Positions 35,191 through 46,482 of a DNA stretch of 64,000 nucleotides are shown here, piece after piece. The notes beneath the pieces are model-generated. The model searched no databases and was not told where the DNA came from. It saw nothing but the letters and a program-made list of their open reading frames with translations. Positions within the stretch are counted from its first letter, which is position 1, and the number at the start of each line of letters is the position of its first letter. Source of the stretch: Gemmatimonadota bacterium (lineage in GTDB: Bacteria > Gemmatimonadota > Gemmatimonadetes > Gemmatimonadales > Gemmatimonadaceae); assembly GCA_016704465.1 (NCBI GenBank), contig JADJAD010000008.1, positions 1-64,000 of the forward strand, read 5' to 3'. Made by a program: the position numbers and the translations under genes.

Positions 35191-37473
35191 CTACTTCTTG
35201 ACGACCGACTCCTTCGGCGTCACGTCGAGCGGCACAGCCGGGCGCACGTCACCCGGGGTTGGCGTTTCGGGCGGCAGGGCATCGAAGTTGAAGAACTCGT
35301 CGATGCGCGTGGACTGGGCCACGCGCTTGGCGCTGGTCAACGCCTTGGCCGCGTCGGCCGGGTAGCCGGCGGCCTGCAGCGCGTCGTGCATCATGAAGCC
35401 GGTGGAGACGTACAACGCCGGAATGCCGACCGACGCCTTGTCGGGCCAGCCGTCCTTGTTCACAAACGCCTGCTGCCCCTCGAAGACGCTCTCCCACAGC
35501 TTCTTCGACCGCTGCACGTCGATCCAGCCTTCGCCCGGCATCAGGAGGGTGTCGCGCGACTGCGTGGGGACGGTGGTCAGCAGCTTGCGCGCCAGTCCCT
35601 GCGTGATGAGGTACTGCTCCAGCCCAAGCTCGCGGCCGTAGCTCCCCGACGTGCGCGACAGGTAGATCGGGCGCCCCGGATTGTCCTTGATCATCTGCAG
35701 GACAAAGAAATCGGCCCGGGTCAGGACGCGCGGCGGGATCTTGGTCCGGATGCCGTGGGCCTCGAAGACGACGGTGTCCGGCAGCTCGTAGTACAGGTCG
35801 ACCGAATCGGCGTCGTCCATCGACATCTTGAGCGGCGGCCCGTCGGGCTTGGTCCAGTTGCCGTCCTTGTAGATGTCAGGTCCCTTGGCCGCGTCGTACG
35901 CACGGACCGGATTGCGGATCAGCTGGCGCGTGTACCAATCGGTGTTGAGCAGCGACGTATTGGCGACCACGACGTCCGGCCGGATCCCCTCCACCTCCTG
36001 CGCATACCAGAGCGGGAAGGTGTCGTTGTCGCCGACGGTGACGAGGATGCCGTAGGGCTCCACGGAGTTGAGCAGGTCGTGCGCAAAGCTGGCGGTGGTC
36101 TGGTCGCCCTTGCGCGTCGCCGCCGACCAGTTGCCCACGAGCGGGACGAATGCCAGCGCCAGCACGGGCGAGGCCAACGCCCAGCTGCGCTTCCGTGGCA
36201 GGTCGATGGTCTCCTTGCCGACCAGGACCTGCTCGCTACCTAACAAGGCGGCGACGGATTCCCAGACGAAGACCAGGCCAAGCGCGGCCCACACGGACCA
36301 CGCCGAGAAGCTCCAGAGATAGAAGTAGTCCCGATCGCGGACCTCGCGCTCGATTGCATCGCCTAGTTCCTGCGCCTGCGAATAGCCGTACCTGAAGTTG
36401 AGGTACTTGATGAGCACGAAGGTCATCGTGAGCATCAGCGGCCCGAAGAACCAGAACGATTGTCGATCGCGCTTCCAGTGGACCCAGCCGCCAAACAGGC
36501 CGAGCACGAGGAAGAGCGACGCGAGCACCGCCTGGGTGGTCTGGGCCTGGCTGTAGGGATCGCGGAACCACTGCCACTTGAAGTACATCCAGTACATGGC
36601 CACCTGCGCCGGATAGACCCGGTTGGGGTCGTTCGGGTCGGGGGCGCCGTACTGGCCGCGATTGAAGTTGTACATGAACCGATCCCACGTGACCTTGTTG
36701 AAGGTGCACTCGGCGGTCAGTTCGGTGGTGCAGGCGGTCGGTTCGCCCTCGGCGATGGCCGGGAAGTAGGCGGCGCGAATGGGTTGCGTGGCGAACGGGG
36801 TCATGCCAAGCAGCACGGCGCCGACGGTCGCGAGGATGAGCTTCCAGCGCAGGATCGTGCGCGGGCGTCGCACCATCACCGCGAACGCTGCCGCCGGGGC
36901 GGCCAGGAAGCCGGCCATGTGGTTCGCGAAGCCGAGTCCCAGCAGGTAGGCGATGAGGATCAGCAGCCGGTCGGCTTTCGGGCCATCCGGATCGTCGCAC
37001 CAGCGCACCGTGAGCCAGGCGATGATCGCGACGCCGACGAGGGCGACGGTGTACACCTTCTCGTTGACCACCGACTGCGACCAGACGGTGTACGCCGTGG
37101 CGCCGATCATCGCCGCCAGGCTGCCGCCCACGATGCGCTGCCAGCGCTGGCTGAACCAGCTCACCAGCACGCGCTCGGTGATCAGGAACCACATCGCCGC
37201 CGAGGTGGCGCTGCACAGCGCGGCGAGGATGTTGACCCGCATCGCCACGTTCGGCGCGATGGGGAGGATCGAGAAGACGCGGCCCAGCAGGACGAAGAAC
37301 GGGTTGCCCGGCGGGTGCGGGATCCCGAGGATGTAGGCGGCAGCGATGTACTCGCTGGTGTCCCACATCGCCGTCGACGGCCCCAGCGTCAGGATATACA
37401 GCAGGAAGACCAGCGTCCCGGCGATCGCCGCGGCGAGATAGGAGGGGCGGTAGTCGAGTTCGTGCGAGCGCAT
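35191..37473 (-). CDS. DUF2723 multi-spanning membrane protein (predicted glycosyltransferase-like)
   Basis: 760 residues. The N-terminal half is the DUF2723 domain: TLVFLLYILTLGPSTAMWDTSEYIAAAYILGIPHPPGNPFFVLLGRV-like hydrophobic helices with the conserved Asp-Thr-x-Glu near residue 40, followed by about ten more helices. The C-terminal 250 residues are a soluble domain (PYGILVTVGDNDTFPLWYAQEVEGIRPDVVVANTSLLNTDWYTRQL). The family is related to GT-C mannosyl/arabinosyl-type transferases and includes a bacterial protein O-glycosylation candidate in Bacteroidota; the activity here is unproven. It uses a TTA codon in Leu-Leu-Gly (TTA GGT, near 36240). Confidence 0.85.
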   Translation of the reverse strand: MRSHELDYRPSYLAAAIAGTLVFLLYILTLGPSTAMWDTSEYIAAAYILGIPHPPGNPFFVLLGRVFSILPIAPNVAMRVNILAALCSATSAAMWFLITERVLVSWFSQRWQRIVGGSLAAMIGATAYTVWSQSVVNEKVYTVALVGVAIIAWLTVRWCDDPDGPKADRLLILIAYLLGLGFANHMAGFLAAPAAAFAVMVRRPRTILRWKLILATVGAVLLGMTPFATQPIRAAYFPAIAEGEPTACTTELTAECTFNKVTWDRFMYNFNRGQYGAPDPNDPNRVYPAQVAMYWMYFKWQWFRDPYSQAQTTQAVLASLFLVLGLFGGWVHWKRDRQSFWFFGPLMLTMTFVLIKYLNFRYGYSQAQELGDAIEREVRDRDYFYLWSFSAWSVWAALGLVFVWESVAALLGSEQVLVGKETIDLPRKRSWALASPVLALAFVPLVGNWSAATRKGDQTTASFAHDLLNSVEPYGILVTVGDNDTFPLWYAQEVEGIRPDVVVANTSLLNTDWYTRQLIRNPVRAYDAAKGPDIYKDGNWTKPDGPPLKMSMDDADSVDLYYELPDTVVFEAHGIRTKIPPRVLTRADFFVLQMIKDNPGRPIYLSRTSGSYGRELGLEQYLITQGLARKLLTTVPTQSRDTLLMPGEGWIDVQRSKKLWESVFEGQQAFVNKDGWPDKASVGIPALYVSTGFMMHDALQAAGYPADAAKALTSAKRVAQSTRIDEFFNFDALPPETPTPGDVRPAVPLDVTPKESVVKK

Positions 37474-37479
37474 CTCTTG

Positions 37480-37511
37480 GGACGGGGGACGGGGGACGGG
37501 GGACGGGAGAG
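37480..37511. repeat. Heptamer repeat (GGGGACG)n, copy 8
   Basis: Four GGGGACG/GGGAGA units immediately before the ATG of the DUF2723 gene (so in its 5' leader, C-rich in that transcript) and directly abutting the cobalamin-riboswitch-like core that begins at 37511. Confidence 0.85.
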
Positions 37512-37615
37512 GGAACCGGCCTGTGAACCGGACTTCTGCTACCCCCGCGCATCAGCCGCGAAGGATACGCATCGGCCTCTCCCCGTGGAAGGCAGGAGAT
37601 CTGCCCGTGCGGCCC
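37505..37615 (+). promoter_or_regulatory. Cobalamin-riboswitch-like element without a downstream gene
   Basis: On the plus strand the core signatures of an adenosylcobalamin riboswitch appear in order: GGGAA (37511) followed by CCGG-GTGAA-CCGG (P4-like stem-loop), CTGCTACCCCCGC (37535-37548), then a B12-box-like AAGGCAGGAGATCTGCC at about 37589-37605 (B12 box is close to AGYCAGGAGACCTGCC). The outer segment that normally precedes GGGAA is replaced by the heptamer repeat, and the loop region between CCCCCGC and the B12 box is short. No plus-strand gene follows: the next sequence is the antisense of purH. A truncated or relic switch, or an antisense regulator, is possible. Confidence 0.45.
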
Positions 37616-37661
37616 CTGCCTGACGCTTCTCGCCGTCACGCCCCCCCCTGCGAGGGGTACC

Positions 37662-39194
37662 CTAGTGCCGGAAGAGCCGTTGTGCGGTGAAGACCATGGC
37701 GATCCCCTTTTCGTCGGCGGCGGCGATCACCTCGGGGTCCCGGACGGAGCCTCCGGGCTGCACGACGGCGGTCACCCCGGCGGCGGCCACCTGATCGATC
37801 GAGTCGCGGAATGGGAAGAAGGCGTCGGAACCCAGAGCGGAGCCGGCCGGGTCATGTCCCAGCGAGCGCGCCTTGTGTACCGCGAGGAACGACGCATCCA
37901 CGCGAGACATCTGTCCGGCGCCGATCCCGATCGTGGCGCCGTCGCGGGCGAGGACGATGGCGTTGGACTTGACCGCGCTGACCGCCCGCCAGGCGAACAG
38001 GAGGTCGGCGCGTTCCTGCGCGGTCGGGGCGCGCCGGGTGACCACCTTCCACTCGCCCTCGCCTAACGACGTTGGGGGGCGGTCCTGCACGAGGAAGCCG
38101 CCGCGCACGCGCTTGAAATCGAGGACCCCCGCCGGCCACCGCGCCACGCCCTCCAGGACGCGCAGGTTCTTCTTGCGCCCCAGGATCTCGACCGCTTCGT
38201 CGCTGAACGAGGGGGCGACGATGCATTCCACAAAGAGCGACGAGATCGCCTCTGCGGCCGCCTCGTCCACCGGGACGGTGAACGACATGACGCTGCCGTA
38301 CGCCGAGACCGGGTCGCACGCCAATGCCTTGCGGTAGGCGTCGAGGGCCGTAGCACCGACCGCAACGCCGCACGGGGTGGTGTGCTTGATGATCGCGCAG
38401 CAGGGTTGGTCGGCAAACGGATCGGACGTCAGTAGCGCGCCCTCCAGGTCCAGCAGGTTGTTGAAGGACAGCGCCTTCCCCCCCCGCTGCACAAGTCCGT
38501 CGAGCCCGTCGCCGGCGCGCTCCAGGTAGAACGCGGCTTCCTGCCCCGGATTCTCGCCATAGCGCAGTGTCTGCTTGCGCGTGAGCGCGACCGGCAGCGT
38601 TTCGGGAAAGCGATCGCCGCGCTGCTGGGCGAACCAGGTGGCGATCGCCGAGTCGTAGGCGGCCGTGTGCGCATACACCTTCTCGGCGAGCATGCGTCGT
38701 AGCGTGCCGTCGTCCGTCTGCTCCGCGATCGCGGCGAGGACGCGGTCGTAATCCGCGGGATCGACGACGACCCAGACCGCGGCGAAGTTCTTGGCGGCAG
38801 AGCGCAGCATCGACGGGCCGCCGATGTCGATGTTCTCGATCACGTCCTCGGCCTGCACGCCGGGGCGTGCCGCAGTCTCGCGGAACGGGTACAGGTTGAC
38901 GCAGACGAGGTCGATCGGGGCGATCTGGTGCTCGGCGATCGCGGCCATGTGCTCGGGGAGGTCGCGCCGGGCGAGCAGTCCGCCATGGACGGCCGGGTGC
39001 AGCGTCTTGACGCGCCCATCCAGCATCTCGGGGAACTGCGTGACCTCGGCGATGTCGCGGACCGGGAGTTCCGCGTCGCGCAGGGCACGGGCGGTTCCGC
39101 CGGTGGACACGAGGTCCCAGCCGGCGGCGACGAGGGCGCGGGCGAAGGGCACCAGGCCGGACTTGTCAGAAACGGAAAGGAGCGCTGTAGGCAT
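37662..39194 (-). CDS. purH: Bifunctional AICAR transformylase / IMP cyclohydrolase
   Basis: Last two steps of purine synthesis. 510 residues: N-terminal cyclohydrolase (MGS-like, ALLSVSDKSGLVPFARAL, STGGTARALRDA, QFPEMLDGRVKTLHPAVHGGLLARRD) and C-terminal transformylase (LRYGENPGQEAAFY, SFNNLLDLEGAL, KHTTPCGVAVG, ending DVSFLAVHKARSLGHDPAGSALGSDAFFPFRD). KHTTPCG replaces the usual KHxNPCG, a mild variation. The start is ATG 39194; the longer open frame upstream is not conserved. It is co-directional with purN. TTA-GGC occurs at 38061-38068. Confidence 0.95.
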   Translation of the reverse strand: MPTALLSVSDKSGLVPFARALVAAGWDLVSTGGTARALRDAELPVRDIAEVTQFPEMLDGRVKTLHPAVHGGLLARRDLPEHMAAIAEHQIAPIDLVCVNLYPFRETAARPGVQAEDVIENIDIGGPSMLRSAAKNFAAVWVVVDPADYDRVLAAIAEQTDDGTLRRMLAEKVYAHTAAYDSAIATWFAQQRGDRFPETLPVALTRKQTLRYGENPGQEAAFYLERAGDGLDGLVQRGGKALSFNNLLDLEGALLTSDPFADQPCCAIIKHTTPCGVAVGATALDAYRKALACDPVSAYGSVMSFTVPVDEAAAEAISSLFVECIVAPSFSDEAVEILGRKKNLRVLEGVARWPAGVLDFKRVRGGFLVQDRPPTSLGEGEWKVVTRRAPTAQERADLLFAWRAVSAVKSNAIVLARDGATIGIGAGQMSRVDASFLAVHKARSLGHDPAGSALGSDAFFPFRDSIDQVAAAGVTAVVQPGGSVRDPEVIAAADEKGIAMVFTAQRLFRH

Positions 39195-39271
39195 GGAGGC
39201 GCGGCAGGGAGGAATGCAAGGGAAAGCCGGGACGGACATCGCCCCGCGTCGGGAGGCGCAGCGCACGGGCG

Positions 39272-39964
39272 TCAGCCGAGTACGGCGCGAATCCCCTCGA
39301 CTGCTGCGCCCGGGTCGGGGCGCAGGGCAAAGTAACTGGGGGCGAGGTGGGCTGGTGCCCCGTGCACGTGGCCGTCCGCGCCTAACGAAATGACGCCCTC
39401 GGCCAGCTGCTGGATCACGCGCGGATAGAGGGCGTGCTCGACCTCGAGGACGCGGTGCGCCAGCGTGCTGGCCGTGTCGTGGGCGAAGACGGGCACGGGC
39501 CACTGAGCGATGATCGGGCCGTGGTCGTACTCCTCATCGACGAAGTGGACCGTCGCGCCGCTCACCCGGGCCCCGCGGGCGAGCACGGCCTCGTGGACAT
39601 GATGGCCGTACATCCCGGTCCCGCCAAAGGCGGGCAGCAGCGCCGGGTGGATGTTGACCAAACGCCCGCGATAGCTGCGCGTCACCTCGACCGGGACGAA
39701 GCGCAGGTACCCGGCGAGCACCACGAGGTCGACGGCGTGGCGCGCCAGGAGCGCGAGCATGCCCGAGGTGCGCTGCTCACGGTCCATGGCGACGACGTGC
39801 ATCCCGTGGCCTCGCCCGCGCTGCAACGCCCCAGCGTCGGGACGGTCGCTGGCCACGAGCACGACGTCGGCCGGGCTCCCGGTGCCCAGCGACGCGAGAT
39901 GCTGAACGATGGACTGGAGGTTGGACCCGCCTCCCGAGGCGAGCACCGCGATCTGCTTGCGCAT
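39272..39964 (-). CDS. purN: Phosphoribosylglycinamide formyltransferase
   Basis: Formyl-tetrahydrofolate-dependent GAR transformylase, third step of purine synthesis. 230 residues: phosphate loop VLASGGGSNLQSI at the N terminus, DLVVLAGYLRFVP, NIHPALLPAFGG (catalytic Asn and His), VHFVDEEYDHGPII (catalytic Asp). The start is ATG 39964. It pairs with purH 77 bp downstream. TTA-GGC occurs at 39380-39387. Confidence 0.95.
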   Translation of the reverse strand: MRKQIAVLASGGGSNLQSIVQHLASLGTGSPADVVLVASDRPDAGALQRGRGHGMHVVAMDREQRTSGMLALLARHAVDLVVLAGYLRFVPVEVTRSYRGRLVNIHPALLPAFGGTGMYGHHVHEAVLARGARVSGATVHFVDEEYDHGPIIAQWPVPVFAHDTASTLAHRVLEVEHALYPRVIQQLAEGVISLGADGHVHGAPAHLAPSYFALRPDPGAAVEGIRAVLG

Positions 39965-40013
39965 GGCGCCGCATTGTACCCACCTGCGCCCCGCCGAGTA
40001 AGGGTGGCGACCC

Positions 40014-40580
40014 TCACCTGCCGATCGCGTCCCACTCGGCGACGGCTTCGCGCAGCGAATGGCAGACGTGCGCGTGGGCGCGAGCCCAATGGATGTCGTT
40101 GGGCGGCGTGTCGGCGGCGGGGACGAGAATTCCGGTGCCCCCGAGTTCGAGCGCAGGTTCCACGTCGCGACGCTTGTCCCCGACGTAGAGCGAGCGTGCC
40201 AGGTCCACCCCGTGCCGGGCCGCGGCGCGCACGAACAGGCCGGTGCCCGGCTTGCGGCAGTCGCAGGTGCCCGAGACACTCGGATGGTGCGGGCAATGAT
40301 AGACGTCGTCAACGCGGGCACCGAGCGCGGCCAGCAGGGCGTCGGTCCGGCGTCGGGTCGCCTCGTACTGTGCCTCCGTCAGCAGGCCCTGCGCGATCCC
40401 GCTCTGGTTGGTAATGACGATCACCAGCGTGCCGCGGGCGTTGAGGGCGAGGATTTCACCGGCGACTCCGGGGAGCAGGCGCACGCCATCCGGATCGGCG
40501 AGGTAGTGGGCATCCTCGATAATCGTCCCGTCGCGGTCCAGGAAGACTGCACCGCGCGCGCTGGCCGCGACGGACGTCAC
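40014..40580 (-). CDS. gmhB: D-glycero-D-manno-heptose 1,7-bisphosphate phosphatase-like HAD hydrolase
   Basis: 188 residues, HAD superfamily of the GmhB / histidinol-phosphatase branch. Motifs: FLDRDGTIIEDAHYL (nucleophile Asp), VIVITNQSGIAQGLL, the zinc loop CPHHP-x4-GTCDCRKP, and YVGDKRRDVEPALELG. GmhB removes the C7 phosphate from heptose bisphosphate on the way to the LPS inner core. No other heptose gene is in this window, so a different sugar phosphate remains possible. It overlaps selA by 4 bp. Confidence 0.85.
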   Translation of the reverse strand: MTSVAASARGAVFLDRDGTIIEDAHYLADPDGVRLLPGVAGEILALNARGTLVIVITNQSGIAQGLLTEAQYEATRRRTDALLAALGARVDDVYHCPHHPSVSGTCDCRKPGTGLFVRAAARHGVDLARSLYVGDKRRDVEPALELGGTGILVPAADTPPNDIHWARAHAHVCHSLREAVAEWDAIGR

Positions 40581-41953
40581 GAGCGGACCGCGGTGCCCGA
40601 GAGCGCGCGGCCAAGTGCGCCGTGCAGCGCCGTGTCGAACGATGCCGGGACCGAGCGCAGGTCGATGAGCAGGCGACCGTCGGCGATGCGTCCGATCACC
40701 GGGACGTCGCTGGCGCGCAGCGCGGCATCGAGCGCGGCGGCGTCACCGTCGAGCGCCAGCGCCGCGGACGGGATGCGCGCGGTTGGAAACGCGCCGCCGC
40801 CGACGGTCGCCTCGGTGTCCACGACGGTGCATCGCACGCCGATTGCCCGCAACGATTCCGCCAGCGACTCGGCACGCCCCCGGACGGACGCGTGTGGTGC
40901 GGTCAGCATCGTCAGCGCCGGGATGTCGCGCAGGGCGCGCTCGGGATCGCGGTAGAGGGCCAGCGTGGCCTCGAGCGCCGCCAGGGTGAGCTTGTCGACA
41001 CGAAGTGCCCGACACAGCGGGTTGTCCCGGCAGGCCGCGATGGCGCCGGCGCTTCCGAGCAGGATGCCCGCCTGTGGTCCGCCCAGCAGCTTGTCGCCGC
41101 TCATCATGGTGAGGGTGGCGCCATCGCGCACCGCGTCGCGCGCCACCGCTTCGCCCGAGAGACCGAATCGGGAGAGGTCCATCATGAGCCCGCTCCCGAA
41201 ATCGTACAGCAGCGGGACTCCCTGTGCGGCCGCGATCGGGACGAGGTCGCGCAGCGACGCCTCGGCCACGAAGCCGGACATCGCAAAGTTGGAACGATGC
41301 ACCTTGACCAGCGCCCCGGTCAGCGCGGAGAGCGCGGCGCGATAGTCGTCGGGATGGGTGCGATTGGTCGTTCCCACTTCGCGCAGCACGGCGCCGCTGC
41401 GGGCCATGATCTCCGGGACGCGAAAGCTGCCGCCGATCTCGACCAGTTCGCCTCGCGAGATCACCGCCTCGCGATCGCGGCACCACGTGTTGAGCGCGAG
41501 GACGAGGGCGGCCGCACAGTTGTTGACCACGATCGCGTCCTCGGCGCCGGTCAACTCGCGCAGCAGGGCGACACAGTGCACATAGCGCGAGCCACGTCGT
41601 CCCGCGTCTACGTCGTACTCGAGGTTGCAGGCGCCGGCGGCGGTGCGGGTGATGGCCTGGATGGCCGCGGCGGCGAGCGGGGCACGGGCGAGGTTGGTAT
41701 GCAGGACGACGCCAGTGCCATTGAAGACCGGGCGCAGCGAGGGGCGCTGCAGCTGGTGCAGGGCAGTCGCGACTCGCGCGTCCCACTCCGCCTCGTCGTC
41801 GGGTGTCGGCACGCGGCCGTCGCGCACGTCGGCCACGGCGCGTCGTGCCGCTTCGGCCACGAGGGAGCGCGGTGCGTCGGCGGACAGGGCGCGCACGCCG
41901 GCTCGCTCCAACAGGAGCCCGATGGCGGGGAGGGGGTGGCGCCCGTCGGACAT
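40577..41953 (-). CDS. selA: L-seryl-tRNA(Sec) selenium transferase
   Basis: PLP enzyme that converts seryl-tRNA(Sec) to selenocysteinyl-tRNA(Sec). 458 residues: FNGTGVVLHTNLARAPL, CNLEYDVDAGRRGSRY, AIVVNNCAAALVLALNT, the PLP-Lys motif SGDKLLGGPQAG, and RALRVDKLTLAALEATL are all intact. The start ATG 41953 gives the conserved LPAIGLLLER. Its presence implies the organism decodes UGA as selenocysteine, but selB, selD and tRNA-Sec are not here. The start is 4 nt from the stop of the preceding Ig-like gene. Confidence 0.92.
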   Translation of the reverse strand: MSDGRHPLPAIGLLLERAGVRALSADAPRSLVAEAARRAVADVRDGRVPTPDDEAEWDARVATALHQLQRPSLRPVFNGTGVVLHTNLARAPLAAAAIQAITRTAAGACNLEYDVDAGRRGSRYVHCVALLRELTGAEDAIVVNNCAAALVLALNTWCRDREAVISRGELVEIGGSFRVPEIMARSGAVLREVGTTNRTHPDDYRAALSALTGALVKVHRSNFAMSGFVAEASLRDLVPIAAAQGVPLLYDFGSGLMMDLSRFGLSGEAVARDAVRDGATLTMMSGDKLLGGPQAGILLGSAGAIAACRDNPLCRALRVDKLTLAALEATLALYRDPERALRDIPALTMLTAPHASVRGRAESLAESLRAIGVRCTVVDTEATVGGGAFPTARIPSAALALDGDAAALDAALRASDVPVIGRIADGRLLIDLRSVPASFDTALHGALGRALSGTAVRS

Positions 41954-41957
41954 GTGC

Positions 41958-43556
41958 CTAACGTTGCCCCGAGTCCGCGCGCCATGGGTCAGGTGGCGCG
42001 ACCCGGATCGACACCAACGGCCGAGCGGTTGCGCCGGGCTGTTCGTCGGGCGCGCGGTGGCCATCGTCTCCCACGCGCCGGTCGGTGCGCGTCGCAGCCG
42101 CCCACGTCGATGCCGCCCGCAATGCGCGCGCCGCGCCAACCGCGCCGACCGCGCTCACCCGGCGCGCGGTGCTGGCGTCGCGGACGGTCATGGTGTCGCG
42201 GACGGTCGTCGTGTCGCGGACGGTCGTCGTGTCGCGCGTGGCGCTGGTGTCGCGTCGCGCCGCGCTGTCGCGCTGCGCACCCGTGGTGTCCCGTGCGGCC
42301 GAATCCGGGGGCGGTTTGCGCTCGACGGGAGTGGTGATGACGCGCTCGCTCGTGCGGCTCCGGTTGAGCAGGGTGCGCATCTCGATGGCCCGCAGGCGAT
42401 AACTTGTCTTGGGGCGCAGCGGCTGTTCGAGCGTAAGGTAGATCTCGGCGATCGGGGCCGGAATGCTCGGCTTGGGGGGCGGTTCCTGCGCGGTCGTGTC
42501 CCGACCGGCGGGCGCGGGCGCGGCCACGGTGTCGCGGCGGGGGGGCGGGGCACGGCGGCTCGGCGGCGGCGGCGGCGCGGGCGGTGCCTGGACGGTGTCG
42601 GCCTTCTCGACCGAGTCTGCGGCCGCCGCCCGTCGCACGGAGTCCTCGATCGCCTTGGTCCGCAGCGCCTCTTCCCGCGCCTGGTCGTAGGCCCGTCGTG
42701 ATCGCGCCTGGGCGATGCCCACAAGGCTCGAGTCGCTGTCCCTGAGCGAGAAGTGCGAGGCGTCGATGACAAACGTGGTGTCGAGCGCACGATCCATCAT
42801 CACCCGCAGCGTCAGGGAATCGACGATCGAGACCGTCTGGATTCCTGCGCCGATGGTGTCGTGCACGAAGGCGAGGATCTCGTGCCGCACGGAATCGGTG
42901 AGCGCGATGGTGACCGTGTCGAACAGCTCGCGCGGGTCGAGCAGGCGGTTCTTGTTCTGGTCGATCGACGCCCGCAGCAGGTAGCGTCCCGGGGGGACAT
43001 GGGCGAGTTCGTAGCGCCCGGTCGAGTCGGCGACGGTGAGGTAGCGCGTCGAGTCGCGCGACGTCGGGACGGGAAAGGCCTCGATGAACGCCTGGGGCGC
43101 CACCTTCTCGGCCAGCCAGTCGAACACGATGCCGCGCAGCGTCCCCGTGGCGATCGCCGGCCCGGTGGAGAAGACGAGCGCCCGTCCGACGGTGTCGACG
43201 TTCCCCTGCAGGTCGGTGAGGCCGGGGAGCATGCGCACGGAGTACGTCGTGGCGGGGTCAAAGCCACCGCGCGGGCTCACGGCGATCATGTTGCGGCGCC
43301 ACGAGACCCGCGGCATCCCGTGGCTCGGCGAAATCAGGAAGAGGCTGGCCAGGTCCGTCGCTCCCTGCGGGCGCTCGCTCACCACCTTGTCGAAGTTGTA
43401 GGTGATCGCGTTCGCGCGCACATTGACCGCGTTGGTGTCGGGACGCAAGCGCAGGATTGCCGGTGACTCGAAGTCCTCCGGTCCACCCGGCGGCATCCCG
43501 GCCGACGCACAACTCCACGCCGCGGCGACGATGGCCAGCCGCGCGAATGGATGCAG
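41958..43556 (-). CDS. Ig-like (Big_5 type) putative lipoprotein with Pro/Thr repeats
   Basis: A lipoprotein-like signal (ARLIAIV-type hydrophobic stretch ending AAAWSC) is followed by a beta-sandwich N-terminal domain (FESPAILRLRPDTNAVNV, ITYNFDKVVSERP, TTYSVRMLPGLTDLQGN: bacterial Ig-like Big_5 signature), a prealbumin-like domain (GRYELAHVPPGRYLLRASIDQNKNRLLDP), then a Pro/Arg-rich linker and Asp-Thr-Thr repeats. No ATG, GTG or TTG lies at the signal peptide; the frame is open upstream to an ATG (43736) inside valS, 104 bp of overlap. I give a CTG-type start at 43556. About 532 residues, likely surface exposed, function unknown. It ends CGT TAG GC. Confidence 0.6.
   Translation of the reverse strand: MHPFARLAIVAAAWSCASAGMPPGGPEDFESPAILRLRPDTNAVNVRANAITYNFDKVVSERPQGATDLASLFLISPSHGMPRVSWRRNMIAVSPRGGFDPATTYSVRMLPGLTDLQGNVDTVGRALVFSTGPAIATGTLRGIVFDWLAEKVAPQAFIEAFPVPTSRDSTRYLTVADSTGRYELAHVPPGRYLLRASIDQNKNRLLDPRELFDTVTIALTDSVRHEILAFVHDTIGAGIQTVSIVDSLTLRVMMDRALDTTFVIDASHFSLRDSDSSLVGIAQARSRRAYDQAREEALRTKAIEDSVRRAAAADSVEKADTVQAPPAPPPPPSRRAPPPRRDTVAAPAPAGRDTTAQEPPPKPSIPAPIAEIYLTLEQPLRPKTSYRLRAIEMRTLLNRSRTSERVITTPVERKPPPDSAARDTTGAQRDSAARRDTSATRDTTTVRDTTTVRDTMTVRDASTARRVSAVGAVGAARALRAASTWAAATRTDRRVGDDGHRAPDEQPGATARPLVSIRVAPPDPWRADSGQR
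42177..42240. repeat. 18-bp tandem repeats encoding RDTTTV
   Basis: About three and a half copies of an 18-bp unit (minus-strand sense) encode Arg-Asp-Thr-Thr-Thr-Val units near the C terminus of the Ig-like lipoprotein. It is a low-complexity and probably length-variable tail. Confidence 0.8.
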
Positions 43557-43632
43557 CCGGCGCCGGAAATCCGAGCGCCAGCCGCGCGCTGGCGCCGGCG
43601 ACCCGCCCCGCCGTGTGATGCGCTGTTGGGCA

Positions 43633-46386
<2,754 letters not shown>

Positions 46387-46482
46387 GGAGGCGAAATGTA
46401 TGCGGTCGGGGAGGGGGGCGGCGAATGCAGCGAGGGCCGCCCGAGTGGGCGGCCCTCTGCGTCGTGCCAGGGCAGCAACCCG

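Noticed and set aside
36460..37623. 387-residue plus-strand frame running through the riboswitch-like element
   Set aside because: His/Arg/Asp-rich shadow of the DUF2723 gene; not a candidate for control by the riboswitch.
40577..41953. In-frame UGA selenocysteine codons in neighbouring genes
   Set aside because: I found no gene in this window whose conserved frame is interrupted only by TGA with a Cys-equivalent position; the CPBP break is a frame change, not a UGA.
40622..42337. 571-residue plus-strand frame opposite selA/gmhB
   Set aside because: Composition is that of a GC-rich complementary strand, and the sense genes show intact catalytic motifs.
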